Assembly (NCBI GenBank): GCA_963827335.1
Contig: CAWHAP010000007.1
Location: forward strand, 372,001-436,000
DNA from: DASQMT01 sp963827335
GTDB taxonomy: Bacteria; Actinomycetota; Thermoleophilia; Solirubrobacterales; Solirubrobacteraceae
Direction: 5' to 3'
Length of the DNA: 64,000 nt
The notes below the pieces were generated by a model. The model worked only from the letters and a program-made list of their open reading frames with translations, ran no database searches and was not told the origin of the DNA. The position numbers were made by a program, and so were the translations under genes. Positions 49,547 through 57,737 of the stretch are shown here, one piece after another (position 1 is the stretch's first letter; every line of letters begins with the position of its first letter).

Positions 49547-50241
49547 CGCGGGCGCTCCAGGCGCGCGAACCAGCGCGCGCCCGCCCGGAACGGCGCGGCC
49601 GGCACGAGCCCGGCGGCGCGGGCGAGCGGCGCGACGCCGTCCGCGCCGACCGTCGCCCAGCCGAACCACGGGCTGACGGCGCCGCCCGCCTCCAGGCGCA
49701 CGCGGACGCGGCGCGTCGGCACGTCCGGCGGCCCCGTCTCGACGAGCACCACGCCGCCCGGCGCCACGAGCGCGCGGGCGCGCCCGAGCAGCGCCACCGG
49801 CGCTCCGCCGATGCCGATGTTGCCGTCGAGCAGCAGGGCGGCGCCCCACGTGCCGGCGCGCGGGACATCGGCGAACACGGAGCGCAGGATCGCCTCGGCG
49901 CCGCGGGCGCGCGCGAGCCGCACCGCGACCGGCGAGAGGTCCAGGCCCAGCGCGGCGCGTCCGGCCGCGGCGAGCGCCGCGACGTGCCGCCCGGGCCCGC
50001 AGCCGATGTCGAGCACCGGGGCGACGGCGTGGGCGAGCACCGCGCGGTCGGCGGCGTCGACCGGCCCGAGCCACTGGTCGAGCGGCAGCTTCCGCGTGCG
50101 CCCGTCGGTCATGCGGATGTGCGCCTCGCCGGGCTCGCCGGCGGCGACCGTGGCGAGCAGCCGCCCGTAGAGCAGCTCGGCCGGTTCGAGCCGCCGGCCG
50201 GGCGCCCCGGCGGCGCCGGGGCGGAGGCGGCCGGCGCTCAT
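49543..50241 (-). CDS. Class I SAM-dependent methyltransferase
   Basis: A 232-residue methyltransferase: VLDIGCGPGRHVAALAAAGR is motif I near residue 75, LDLSPVAVRLARARG the acidic loop, and VLVETGPPDVPTRRVRVRLE follows. The first 70 residues are a short N-terminal extension. It is coupled on both sides by 4-bp overlaps to the DUF2064 gene and the molybdopterin gene. Its substrate is unknown, though context suggests a sugar- or lipid-linked intermediate. Confidence 0.85.
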   Translation of the reverse strand: MSAGRLRPGAAGAPGRRLEPAELLYGRLLATVAAGEPGEAHIRMTDGRTRKLPLDQWLGPVDAADRAVLAHAVAPVLDIGCGPGRHVAALAAAGRAALGLDLSPVAVRLARARGAEAILRSVFADVPRAGTWGAALLLDGNIGIGGAPVALLGRARALVAPGGVVLVETGPPDVPTRRVRVRLEAGGAVSPWFGWATVGADGVAPLARAAGLVPAAPFRAGARWFARLERPR

Positions 50242-50873
50242 GCCGCCGCCTCGGCCGGCGCGAGCGCCGCGAGCGCGGCGGCGAAGCGGCCGGCCGGGGC
50301 CGCAGCGGCGGCCGCGCGCGCCGCGGCGATGTCGTCGACGTCGCGCAGCGGCGGCAGGTCGACGGTGCGCAGGCCGAGCGCCGCGAGCCGCGCGCGCTGC
50401 GCGGCGCCCGTGTGGGCGCGGCTCATCGGGATCCCGGCGAACACGGCCGGATCGGGCTCGCGCAAGCCGATCGACCAGTACCCGCCATCGATCGCCGGGC
50501 CGAACGCGGCGTCGGCGCCGGCGACCGCGCGCAGCCCTGCCGCGAGCTGGGCCGGCGTGGCCTGCGGGGTGTCCATCCCGATCAGGAACGCCGGCCCGCC
50601 GGCGTCCGCGAACGCGGCGGCGAGCCGCGCGGCAAGCCCGTCGCCGCGCTGCGCGACGACGTCCCAGCCCGCCGGGAGCCACGCGCCCGGGCGGCCGTCG
50701 AGCACGAGCACGCGGCGCCCGCCGGCGGCGGCCGCGTCACAGGCGGCGAGCGTGTCCTCGAGCGCCGCGCGCGCGAGCGTCGCCGCCTGGGCGTGCGTGC
50801 AGGGCGGGCACAGCCGCGTCTTCACGCGCCCGGGGACCGGCGCCTTGGCGATCACCAGCAGCGCGACGCTCAC
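50238..50873 (-). CDS. DUF2064 / TIGR04282-type glycosyltransferase-like protein
   Basis: A 211-residue protein of the DUF2064 family, a truncated nucleotidyl/glycosyl-transferase fold. It opens with VALLVIAKAPVPGRVKTRLC, has FLIGMDTPQATPAQL in the middle and AFGPAIDGGYWSIGLREP, then MSRAHTGAAQRARL. All are family hallmarks. Relatives act next to GT2 enzymes and in arsenosugar or other small sugar pathways, but exact chemistry is uncertain. GTG start overlaps the GT2 stop and it overlaps the downstream methyltransferase start. Confidence 0.88.
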   Translation of the reverse strand: MSVALLVIAKAPVPGRVKTRLCPPCTHAQAATLARAALEDTLAACDAAAAGGRRVLVLDGRPGAWLPAGWDVVAQRGDGLAARLAAAFADAGGPAFLIGMDTPQATPAQLAAGLRAVAGADAAFGPAIDGGYWSIGLREPDPAVFAGIPMSRAHTGAAQRARLAALGLRTVDLPPLRDVDDIAAARAAAAAAPAGRFAAALAALAPAEAAA

Positions 50874-51511
50874 CCGAGCACCCCGGCCATGTCGCGCACC
50901 GCGCGCGCCGTCCCGCGCAGCGTGCCGGTCACCTTCGAGCGCCCGGCGCGCGGGTGGTAGGTCACGCGCACCTCGTCGATCCGCCAGCCGGCGGCCGCCG
51001 CCCGCAGCACCATCTCGAGCGGCCAGCCGAAGCGGCGGTCCGCGATCCCGAGCGCGAGCAGGGACTCGCGCCGTGCGGCGCGCATCGGCCCGAGGTCGCG
51101 CAGCGGCACGCCCGTGCGGCGGCGCAGCTCCCACGCGAGCGCGGCGTTGGCGGCGCGCGCGTGCGCGGGCCACGCGCCCGGCGCCGGCGCGCGCGCGCCG
51201 AGCACCAGGTCGGCGGCGCCGCGGGCGACGGGGTCGGCGACGCGCGGCAGCTCGCGCGGGTCGAACGACGCGTCGCAGTCCATGAAGCAGACCACCTCGG
51301 CCCGCGCCGCCGTCAGCCCTGCCCAGCAGGCCGCGCCGAAGCCGCGCTGCGGCGCCGGCACGACGTGCGCCCCGAGCCGCGCCGCCAGCGCCCCGGAGCC
51401 GTCGCTGGAGCCGTTGTCGACGACGATCGGCGCGTAGCCGGGCGGCATCCGATCGAGCACCCATCCGAGCGCGTCGCGCTCATCCAGGACCGGTAGGACG
51501 ACATCGTGCAT
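50870..51511 (-). CDS. Family 2 glycosyltransferase (dolichyl-P-mannose synthase-like)
   Basis: A 213-residue soluble GT2: VVLPVLDERDALGWVLDRMP, VVDNGSSDGSGALAA, then VVCFMDCDASFDPRELPRV with the DxD-like CDAS, and a C-terminal RAGRSKVTGTLRGT. The small size fits polyprenyl-phosphate-sugar synthases. It heads the minus-strand cluster. TAGGAA (51519-51524) stands 7 bp before the ATG at 51511, with AAGGA overlapping. It faces the divergent epimerase. Confidence 0.88.
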   Translation of the reverse strand: MHDVVLPVLDERDALGWVLDRMPPGYAPIVVDNGSSDGSGALAARLGAHVVPAPQRGFGAACWAGLTAARAEVVCFMDCDASFDPRELPRVADPVARGAADLVLGARAPAPGAWPAHARAANAALAWELRRRTGVPLRDLGPMRAARRESLLALGIADRRFGWPLEMVLRAAAAGWRIDEVRVTYHPRAGRSKVTGTLRGTARAVRDMAGVLG

Positions 51512-51518
51512 GTCCTTG

Positions 51519-51569
51519 TTCCTACGCGGGAGAAGCTACGCGCGGCTTACACGCGCCTGCTCGTAGGCT
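51519..51569. promoter_or_regulatory. Divergent promoter region
   Basis: TAGGAA (51519-51524, minus strand) ends 7 bp before the GT2 ATG. TAGGCT (51564-51569, plus strand) ends 10 bp before the epimerase ATG. Both could be -10 elements of short-leader or leaderless transcripts. Confidence 0.45.
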
Positions 51570-51579
51570 GCGCGGGGCC

Positions 51580-52635
51580 ATGAATGCGACCATCCTCGTC
51601 ACCGGCGGCGCCGGCTTCATCGGCTCGCACGTCGTCGATGCGCTGCTGGCGGCCGGGCATCCGGTGCGCGTGCTCGACGCGCTGCTGCCCGCCGCGCACC
51701 GCCGCCGCCCTGACTACCTCGACCCCAGGGCGGAGTGGATGGAGGGCGATCTGCGCGATCCCGGCGTCGCGGCGCGCGCCGTCGACGGCGTCGGGCATGT
51801 CTGCCATCAGGCGGCGATGGTGGGGCTCGGCGTCGACCTGGGCGACCTGCCCGACTACGTCGGCCACAACGACCTTGCCACCGGGCAGCTGCTGCGCGCG
51901 CTCGCCGCGCGCGGCTTCGGCGGGCGGCTGGTGCTCGCGTCGAGCATGGTCGTGTACGGAGAGGGCCGCTACGCGTGCGCCGAGCACGGCGTCGTGGCGC
52001 CGGGCGACCGCGCGCCCGCCGACCTGGACGCCGGACGCTTCGAGCCGTCGTGCCCGCGCTGCAGCCGCCCGCTCGAGTCGCGGACCGTCCCGGAGCACGC
52101 GCCGCTCGCGCCGCGCAGCGTCTACGCCGCCACCAAGGTCGCGCAGGAGCATCTGTGCGAGGTCTTCGCGCGCGCGACCGGCGTACCGCTCACGGCGCTG
52201 CGCTACCACAACGTCTACGGCCCGCGGATGCCGCGCGACACGCCCTACGCCGGCGTGGCGAGCACCTTCCGCTCCGCCTACGCCGCCGGGCGGGCGCCGC
52301 TCGTGTTCGAGGACGGCGGCCAGCGGCGCGACTTCGTCCACGTCCGCGACGTGGCACGGGCGAACGTGCGCGCGCTCACCGCGCCGGAGCCGATCGCCGG
52401 CGCGTTCAACGTCGCGAGCGGGGCGCCGCGCACCGTGCTCGAGCTGGCGCGCGCACTGGCGCGGGCGTGCGACGCGCCGCCGGATGCGGAGCCACGCGTC
52501 ACCGGGGAGTGGCGCGCGGGCGACGTGCGTCACGTGGTCGCCTCGCCGGCGCTCGCGGCCGAGCGGCTCGGCTTCCGCGCCGAGGAGGACTTCGAGGCGG
52601 GGATGGCCGAGCTCGCCGCCGCGCCGCTGCGCTGA
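51580..52635 (+). CDS. Extended-SDR nucleotide-sugar epimerase with Cys-rich insert (dTDP-L-rhamnose 4-epimerase-like)
   Basis: A 351-residue epimerase: TGGAGFIGSHVVDALL binds NAD, VLASSMVVYGEGRYACAEHG is the catalytic serine region, and YAATK near residue 183 holds the Tyr/Lys. Between them is an insert with paired cysteines (ACAEHG ... CPRCSRPLE), probably a small zinc site, which I recall from dTDP-L-rhamnose 4-epimerase relatives. RRDFVHVRDVARANV follows. It is divergent from the GT2/molybdopterin cluster and likely supplies a sugar nucleotide to it. Confidence 0.85.
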   Translation: MNATILVTGGAGFIGSHVVDALLAAGHPVRVLDALLPAAHRRRPDYLDPRAEWMEGDLRDPGVAARAVDGVGHVCHQAAMVGLGVDLGDLPDYVGHNDLATGQLLRALAARGFGGRLVLASSMVVYGEGRYACAEHGVVAPGDRAPADLDAGRFEPSCPRCSRPLESRTVPEHAPLAPRSVYAATKVAQEHLCEVFARATGVPLTALRYHNVYGPRMPRDTPYAGVASTFRSAYAAGRAPLVFEDGGQRRDFVHVRDVARANVRALTAPEPIAGAFNVASGAPRTVLELARALARACDAPPDAEPRVTGEWRAGDVRHVVASPALAAERLGFRAEEDFEAGMAELAAAPLR

Positions 52636-52671
52636 CGCGCCGTCGCGCGGCGGGCTAGAGGCCGGCGCGGC

Positions 52672-53085
52672 TCATGGAGTGGCTTCGCTCGCGAGTGCGT
52701 CGCGCGCCTCGACGAGGGGGACGCGCAGGATCAGCTCGAGGCTCTGCCGGTCCGCACGCCTCGCGTAGTCGCGTGCCGAAGCGGCGGTGGTCAGGAGCAG
52801 CTGGCCCGCGGGCGATGCCTCGCCGTGGTCCTCGAGCCGGGTCCGGATCTGGCGTACCACGTGGTTGATGGGCGCCAGTGCGTTCGCGTCGCCCTGGATG
52901 GCTCGCGAGACCGCTCCGTCCAGGCGCACCGCGAGCTTGTCCATCGCGCGGTAGTACTCGCGGTCGACATCGTTCGTCGCCGTCGCGGCCGGCTCGGCGC
53001 CGGCCTGGTCGCTCGGGGAGCGCTCACCGCACCCGCTCAAGACCAGGACGGCGACTACCGCGCCGATGATGGCGCCGCGACGCAT
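52672..53085 (-). CDS. Small lipoprotein
   Basis: A 137-residue lipoprotein; the signal MRRGAIIGAVVAVLVLSGCG has a lipobox with Cys19. The mature domain is helical (YYRAMDKLAVRLDGAVSRAI, then INHVVRQIRTRLEDH). No catalytic motif is seen. TAGACT ends 6 bp before the ATG at 53085, so leaderless transcription is likely. It is divergent from the repeat protein. Confidence 0.72.
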   Translation of the reverse strand: MRRGAIIGAVVAVLVLSGCGERSPSDQAGAEPAATATNDVDREYYRAMDKLAVRLDGAVSRAIQGDANALAPINHVVRQIRTRLEDHGEASPAGQLLLTTAASARDYARRADRQSLELILRVPLVEARDALASEATP

Positions 53086-53091
53086 GCGCCG

Positions 53092-53097
53092 AGTCTA
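53092..53097 (-). promoter_or_regulatory. Putative -10 element of the lipoprotein gene
   Basis: TAGACT on the minus strand ends 6 bp before the ATG at 53085; no Shine-Dalgarno is present. Confidence 0.5.
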
Positions 53098-53168
53098 CGC
53101 CCGCTGGACGAGACCTTCGGCGACGCCTGCCGCTTGCGAATACGCACGGGTTCGTGGAGCCTCGCTCG

Positions 53169-54704
53169 ATGCTCGGACGTGGATGCCTCCTCGCGGCGCT
53201 CGCCGCCCTCCTCGCGCCGCCCGCTGCCATGGGCGCGACGGCCAGCGTGACCACGCGTACGGAGGTCGTGCCAGGGCACAAGGCACCGGACACGACCCAG
53301 CTGCGCGCCGGGTACGCCTACGCGGCCGCGGCGGGCGAGGCGAACCGCGCCGTGCTCGCGCTGTCGCCCGACGGCCGCGTGCTCACCATCACCGACGCCG
53401 GCGCCGCGCTCGTCGCGGGCGCGGGGTGCGAGGCGGTGGCGCCCGCCACCGTGCGCTGCGCGGCGCCCGCCGGCGCGACCGTGTCGCAGGGCGGCACGGG
53501 CGAGCTGGTCGCGGCGACGCTCGGGGACGGCGACGACGTCCTCGACGTGGGCGACGAGGGCCCGTGGAGCGTGCGGGTCGACGCCGGCCCGGGCTCGGAC
53601 CGGGTGGCCATCGGGGCGGGATCGGCGACGGGCGGAGACGGGGACGACGTGCTGCGGTACTCCGGCGGCTACGCCGTGCTCGCCGGCGGCCCGGGAGCCG
53701 ACGTCCTGCAGGGCGGCGACGGCGGCGAGTCCGCCCTGTTCGACGGCGGGCCGGGAGCGGACGTCCTGCAGGGCGGGCCCGGCCGCGAGACCATGGCGGG
53801 CGGTACGGGCAGCGACCGCATCGACGGCGGCGGCGGATACGACACGGTCGGGTTCGTCGAGGCGACGGAGCCGGTGACCGTCGATCTCGGCCGCCCCGGG
53901 CCCGCGGGCACGGTGGCGGAGCCCGACGACGTCCGCAACGTCGAGGGCGCGGTCGGCGGGCAGGGCGACGACGTGCTGCGCGGCACGCCCGCGTCCAACG
54001 GGCTCTCCGGCGGATCCGGACGGGACCTGCTCGACGGCGGCGCCGGCGGCGACTTCCTCAACGGCGGCCCAGGGGCGGACCGGGTCATCGGCGGGCGCGG
54101 AGCGGACGAGATCGTGGAGGACTACGAGGCGGCCGGCGCGGCCGACCGCCTCGAGGGCGGCGCGGGGAGCGACCGTCTCTACAACCCGTCGGCCGGCGGG
54201 ACGCTGCTGGGCGGGCCCGGCCGGGACCGGCTGGAGTTCTCCAGCGGCGCCGCGTGGGCCGACGGCGGCGCCGGCGACGACTCGCTGGAGGGCTCGGACC
54301 TGCCGTCCGTCCGCCTGCGCGCCCGCTGCGGCCGCGGCCGGGACGCGATGCTGAACCTGGACGAGCACACGCCGATCCCCGCCGACTGCGAGCGCACGGC
54401 GCTCGGCAGCACCGATGCCCCGGTCTCGACCCGGCTCCGGATCGGCCGCAGCGCCGTGACGGTCGGGCTGCCCGGCTTCTGCGACCCATCCCAGCGCTGC
54501 CGCGTGCGGGTCGTGCTGCGCGCCGGCGCGCGCGTGCTCGGACGCGCCGCGCTGCGGCTCGTGGACGAGCGCACGACGATGCGCGTGCCGGTGACCCCGC
54601 GCGCCCGCCGCGTCCTGCACCGGGCGCGCGCGCTCCGCGTGACGTACGTGGCCGACAGCGAGCAGTTCCCCCGCACGATGACGCTGCGGCTGCCACGGCG
54701 CTGA
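53169..54704 (+). CDS. Secreted RTX-like repeat protein
   Basis: A 511-residue exported protein with signal LLAALAALLAPPAAMGATA. From about residue 120 to 380 it is built of Gly/Asp nonapeptides such as GGDGDDVLR, GGPGADVLQGG, GGTGSDRIDGG and GGQGDDVLRG. These RTX-type repeats bind calcium and fold as a beta roll. The C-terminal ~110 residues (VSTRLRIGRSAVTVGLPGFC and RVRVVLRAGARVLGRAALRL) are a beta sandwich common in secreted actinobacterial proteins. I chose ATG 53169 over GTG 53154 to place the signal at the start. It probably acts at the surface. Confidence 0.83.
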   Translation: MLGRGCLLAALAALLAPPAAMGATASVTTRTEVVPGHKAPDTTQLRAGYAYAAAAGEANRAVLALSPDGRVLTITDAGAALVAGAGCEAVAPATVRCAAPAGATVSQGGTGELVAATLGDGDDVLDVGDEGPWSVRVDAGPGSDRVAIGAGSATGGDGDDVLRYSGGYAVLAGGPGADVLQGGDGGESALFDGGPGADVLQGGPGRETMAGGTGSDRIDGGGGYDTVGFVEATEPVTVDLGRPGPAGTVAEPDDVRNVEGAVGGQGDDVLRGTPASNGLSGGSGRDLLDGGAGGDFLNGGPGADRVIGGRGADEIVEDYEAAGAADRLEGGAGSDRLYNPSAGGTLLGGPGRDRLEFSSGAAWADGGAGDDSLEGSDLPSVRLRARCGRGRDAMLNLDEHTPIPADCERTALGSTDAPVSTRLRIGRSAVTVGLPGFCDPSQRCRVRVVLRAGARVLGRAALRLVDERTTMRVPVTPRARRVLHRARALRVTYVADSEQFPRTMTLRLPRR

Positions 54705-54793
54705 CGTCGCCGCTCAGACCCAGAGCCGTGCCGAACGCGGCCGCCGTTGCGGAATCGGCGCACCTTCGCGGGCCGCGCGGCGTTCCCACCGCC

Positions 54794-55198
54794 ATGCTGC
54801 TCCGCGTCGTCGCGTGCGCACTTGCGACCCTGTCGATCCTGGGGTCGCGGGTCGCCGTCGCGCCGGCGGCCGAACGCGGGCCGTTCTGGTGGGAGCCACC
54901 GGAGGCGCTGACGCCGTCGGGGACGGAGATCGAGTCGATCGCCTGTCCCTCGGCGCAGCTGTGCGTCGCGACGGCGGCAGGGAACATGCTCACGTCGACG
55001 GACCCCGCCGGCGGGCCGTCTGCCTGGCGGGTCGATCACGTCGACGGCGGCACGTTCGACTGGTGTGCCGAGACGACCGACTGCCCGGTGCCGCCACGCT
55101 CGGTCGGGCGGGGGGCGATCCGACTCACGACGCGGGCGACCCTCGTGCGTCCGCTGCGCGCGGACGTCACTGTGCGGCGGGTTCAGACCCTGCGCTAG
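54794..55198 (+). CDS. Secreted fragment-like hypothetical protein
   Basis: A 134-residue protein with a signal peptide (MLLRVVACALATLSILGSRV) and one copy of a propeller-like motif, ESIACPSAQLCVATAAGNML followed by TSTDPAGGPSAWRVDHVDGG. In large secreted actinobacterial proteins this unit is repeated many times; here it occurs once and the C-terminus turns into basic, low-similarity sequence. I suspect a truncated remnant of a larger protein, but a functional short protein cannot be excluded. It follows the RTX-like gene by 89 bp. Confidence 0.5.
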   Translation: MLLRVVACALATLSILGSRVAVAPAAERGPFWWEPPEALTPSGTEIESIACPSAQLCVATAAGNMLTSTDPAGGPSAWRVDHVDGGTFDWCAETTDCPVPPRSVGRGAIRLTTRATLVRPLRADVTVRRVQTLR

Positions 55199-55215
55199 GC
55201 GAAGGTCCGCGCCGC

Positions 55216-55386
55216 CTACTTGCGGTGGATCTTGCCGTGCATGTCCTCGCGCTGGTGCTCTCTGCGCTGCGCCTCGGCCGCGGCCTTCTTGCGCGCTCGC
55301 TGGAGCTTGGCCTCGCGGTCGTCGGCGCTGCCGGGCCGCAGCACGCGGTCCTTGATGCGCTTCAATCGGTCCGTGACGGCGCTCAT
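55216..55386 (-). CDS. Small basic protein
   Basis: A 56-residue, strongly basic, helical protein (MSAVTDRLKRIKDRVLRPGS at the start, KIHRK at the end). The ATG at 55386 has a perfect AGGAGG 5 bp upstream, which together with the even Lys/Arg/Glu pattern makes it convincing. It lies directly downstream of the beta-lactamase-like hydrolase on the same strand, 13 bp away. Function is unknown; nucleic acid binding is possible from charge alone. Confidence 0.6.
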   Translation of the reverse strand: MSAVTDRLKRIKDRVLRPGSADDREAKLQRARKKAAAEAQRREHQREDMHGKIHRK

Positions 55387-55399
55387 GGCTGCCTCCTGC

Positions 55400-56536
55400 T
55401 CAGGGCGATCCGATCGCGGCGTGCAGCAGGCCGGGGAAGAACCCGTCCTCGTTGCCGATCAGATCGTCGTTCCACGCGACCGCGACGGTCACGTTCTTGT
55501 GCGGGAGGTGCCAGAGCTCGGTGGCGTTGCCGAGCCCATCGCCCCCGTGTCCCCAGAGCTCGTCGTCGCGGTCGACCGAGCGCGCCAGCCCGAGCCCATA
55601 GCCCTCCCGGTAGTTCCCGTCGTGGAAGCTCGCCATGTCGTGGAGCGAGTCTGCGCTCAAGACGGCTCCGTCGAAGAGCTCGTGCGCCCAGCGTGCCAGC
55701 GACGGGACATCGCCGGCGAGCGCGCCCGCCGTCGATGACATCGTCGCCTCTGCGCGGGAGGGGACGAGTCCGCTGCCGTCGCTGGCGTCGGCCGGGTCGA
55801 GCAGGCTCTTCGGATACCAGTACGAGTGAGCCAGCGGGGCGTGCGGGCGCTCGTCCGGTTGAAAGGCCAGCCCGGCGCCGCCCTTCGCGCCGAAGATCTC
55901 GCGCCGCATCTGCGTGGCGATCTTCTCGCCCCCGGCGTGCTCGAGCACCATGCCGGCGATCATGAAGCCGCTGTTGGAGTACTCGGCCGCCGTGGTCCGC
56001 CCGCCTGGCTTCGGTGTCGCTGCGATGTACTGGCGAGGCGTCGGCGCGTCCCCGGGCGCGAAGCGTCCGAAGTACGCGTCCGGAGGGTTGCCGATCCCGG
56101 CGGTGTGACCGAGCAGGTCCCGGACGGTCGCCCGGCGATCGCCGGGCCAGGCCGGGTACCACCGGACGATCGGATCGCCGAGACGCAGCCGGCCCTGCTC
56201 GACCAGCCGCAGCGCGACCGCGGCGACCGCCACCTTGGTGATGCTCGCGAACGGCAACGACGTCCTCGACGTCATCGCCCGCGCCGGCTCCAGCACGGCC
56301 ACGCCCGCCGCTCCGCTCCATACCCGACCGTCGGGGAACACGACCGCAGCCGACGCACCGGGCACGCCGGTGTCCTCGACCTTCTCGCGCAACTCGGCGT
56401 CGAGCGCGCGCGCCACAGCGGCTGTCAGGCGCGGTCCCGACGGCTGGGGAGGGCGATCACGATCGGCACCGCCGCCACATGCGGGCAGCACCAGCGATGA
56501 CACGGCAAGGTAGCTGCACAGCCGGCATCGTCCCAT
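55400..56536 (-). CDS. Serine hydrolase (class C beta-lactamase / DD-peptidase-like)
   Basis: A 378-residue exported serine hydrolase of the beta-lactamase superfamily. The signal ends in a lipobox-like LPACGGG. SITK (S-x-x-K) follows PFA near residue 94, YSNSGF is the Tyr motif and GHGGDG the third motif. The DLLGHTAGIG patch is typical of class C-like EstB/DD-carboxypeptidase relatives. It would cleave peptides, lactams or esters outside the cell. The ATG at 56536 begins the gene; the small basic gene follows it. Confidence 0.87.
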   Translation of the reverse strand: MGRCRLCSYLAVSSLVLPACGGGADRDRPPQPSGPRLTAAVARALDAELREKVEDTGVPGASAAVVFPDGRVWSGAAGVAVLEPARAMTSRTSLPFASITKVAVAAVALRLVEQGRLRLGDPIVRWYPAWPGDRRATVRDLLGHTAGIGNPPDAYFGRFAPGDAPTPRQYIAATPKPGGRTTAAEYSNSGFMIAGMVLEHAGGEKIATQMRREIFGAKGGAGLAFQPDERPHAPLAHSYWYPKSLLDPADASDGSGLVPSRAEATMSSTAGALAGDVPSLARWAHELFDGAVLSADSLHDMASFHDGNYREGYGLGLARSVDRDDELWGHGGDGLGNATELWHLPHKNVTVAVAWNDDLIGNEDGFFPGLLHAAIGSP

Positions 56537-56618
56537 CGGCCGACCGTACGCTCCTTCACCCCCGCCGAACAGCCCCCTTGAGCAAGACGTCCGTACCGGA
56601 GTGCGTGTGCCGAGCGGG

Positions 56619-56963
56619 TCAGGGCCGAATGCGCCGCGGGCCGAGCCTCAGTCGTCGGGTCGCGACGCCGAGCCCGACGAGCAGCGCGTAGAGCGGTAGG
56701 TAGGACAGCACGACAAAGCCGGACAGATTCGCCTCCGGCTCGGTCTGGAGAGACATGGGCGTGAACGTGATGACGCCGGCGACGACCGCGGCAGCCGGCA
56801 CGACGCAGGCCCACCGCAACGCGCGCCAGCTGCCCTCGCGAAAGCCGAGGACCGTGAGCAGGGCTGCGACCGCCAGACCTGCTGCGGCGGCCGATGCCTC
56901 AGAGGAGGTGGAGACGAGCAGACCGGCCAGCGCGACGCCGAACGTGACGAGACCCAGACGCAT
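56619..56963 (-). CDS. Small membrane protein
   Basis: A 114-residue protein with three to four hydrophobic segments (LGLVTFGVALAGLLVSTS, AAAAGLAVAALLTVLGF, ALRWACVVPAAAVVAGVITF and VVLSYLPLYALLVGLGV) and a basic tail. No family is recognised. GGGAGG precedes the ATG at 56963, and TACGTT lies 7 bp upstream. Confidence 0.62.
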   Translation of the reverse strand: MRLGLVTFGVALAGLLVSTSSEASAAAAGLAVAALLTVLGFREGSWRALRWACVVPAAAVVAGVITFTPMSLQTEPEANLSGFVVLSYLPLYALLVGLGVATRRLRLGPRRIRP

Positions 56964-57290
56964 CCCTCCCAACGTAGTCCATCGGGTCCTGCACGGGCGT
57001 CGCTGCTGAACCCGACGACGTCGGCCCACGCTCGCCCCGAAGAGTGCTCCGGGAGACCGCCTGACGTCGGAGGCCACGCCGGCGCAGCTCGTGAGCGGAG
57101 CGGTCGAGCGCCCCTGGCGTCATGCGTGTTCCTTGTACCCGTTGGTGCGGCCGTGGCCCTGGAAGTCGGCGGCGATCACCTCGCATACCCTTCGTTCCTC
57201 AGTCCCATCATGGCCGCGTACGTCAGGCAGCTTGCGCGGTCCGAGGAGTTCTGAGAGGTTCGGTACGTCGAGCGACAGGAAGGAGTCGTG
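56964..57290. other. Gene-poor gap with possible alpha/beta-hydrolase remnant
   Basis: No convincing gene fits these 327 bp. On the minus strand codons near 57124-57180 read VIAADFQGHGRT, like the oxyanion-side strand of alpha/beta hydrolases (VIAVDLQGHG), then stop. It may be a decayed fragment or chance. Confidence 0.3.
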
Positions 57291-57686
57291 ATGACTGATC
57301 GAGCCTTGTTCGTGGGGTTCGGTGCGCCTGTACGTGGTCGTGAGGAGCGCGCCGTCGAGGTGTTCGGCGCGTTCGTGGAGATGTTCGGGCGCATGCAGTC
57401 CGATGGCCGGATCGAGTCGATGGACGCGTCGCTGCTCGACCCGCACGGCGGTGACCTCGGCGGGTTCTTCATGGTCCACGGCAGCCGGGAGCAATGCTCG
57501 GCGCTGACGGACGACGAGGAGTTCCGCCGCGCGTGCATCGACGCGGGTCTGATCGTCGACAACTTCGGCGTCGTGCCCGCCGTCACCGGCGAGGGCGTCG
57601 GCCGCGAGATGGCGATGTACACCGACGCCGTCGGGAAGGTCGGCATCGGCGGGCACGCGCTCGCCGGCGCGCACAACGGCGGTTGA
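57291..57686 (+). CDS. Hypothetical protein, possible dimeric alpha-beta barrel
   Basis: A 131-residue protein. TDRALFVGFGAPVRGREERA, DGRIESMDASLLDPHGGDLG and FFMVHGSREQCSALTDDEEF suggest a ferredoxin-like dimeric barrel, as in YCII or EthD-type proteins, but no named family is certain. Conserved-looking Gly/Asp turns support coding. AAGGAG stands 5 bp before the ATG at 57291, which I prefer to the GTG at 57288. Confidence 0.68.
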   Translation: MTDRALFVGFGAPVRGREERAVEVFGAFVEMFGRMQSDGRIESMDASLLDPHGGDLGGFFMVHGSREQCSALTDDEEFRRACIDAGLIVDNFGVVPAVTGEGVGREMAMYTDAVGKVGIGGHALAGAHNGG

Positions 57687-57694
57687 CGCGACCC

Positions 57695-57721
57695 CTCCGG
57701 GGCGCCCAGGGCGCCCCGGAG
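57695..57721. terminator. Bidirectional hairpin terminator
   Basis: Arms 57695-57707 and 57709-57721 form a perfect 13-bp stem with a single-base spacer, between two convergent genes. Confidence 0.75.
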
Positions 57722-57737
57722 CACGTCGCAGCACTGC

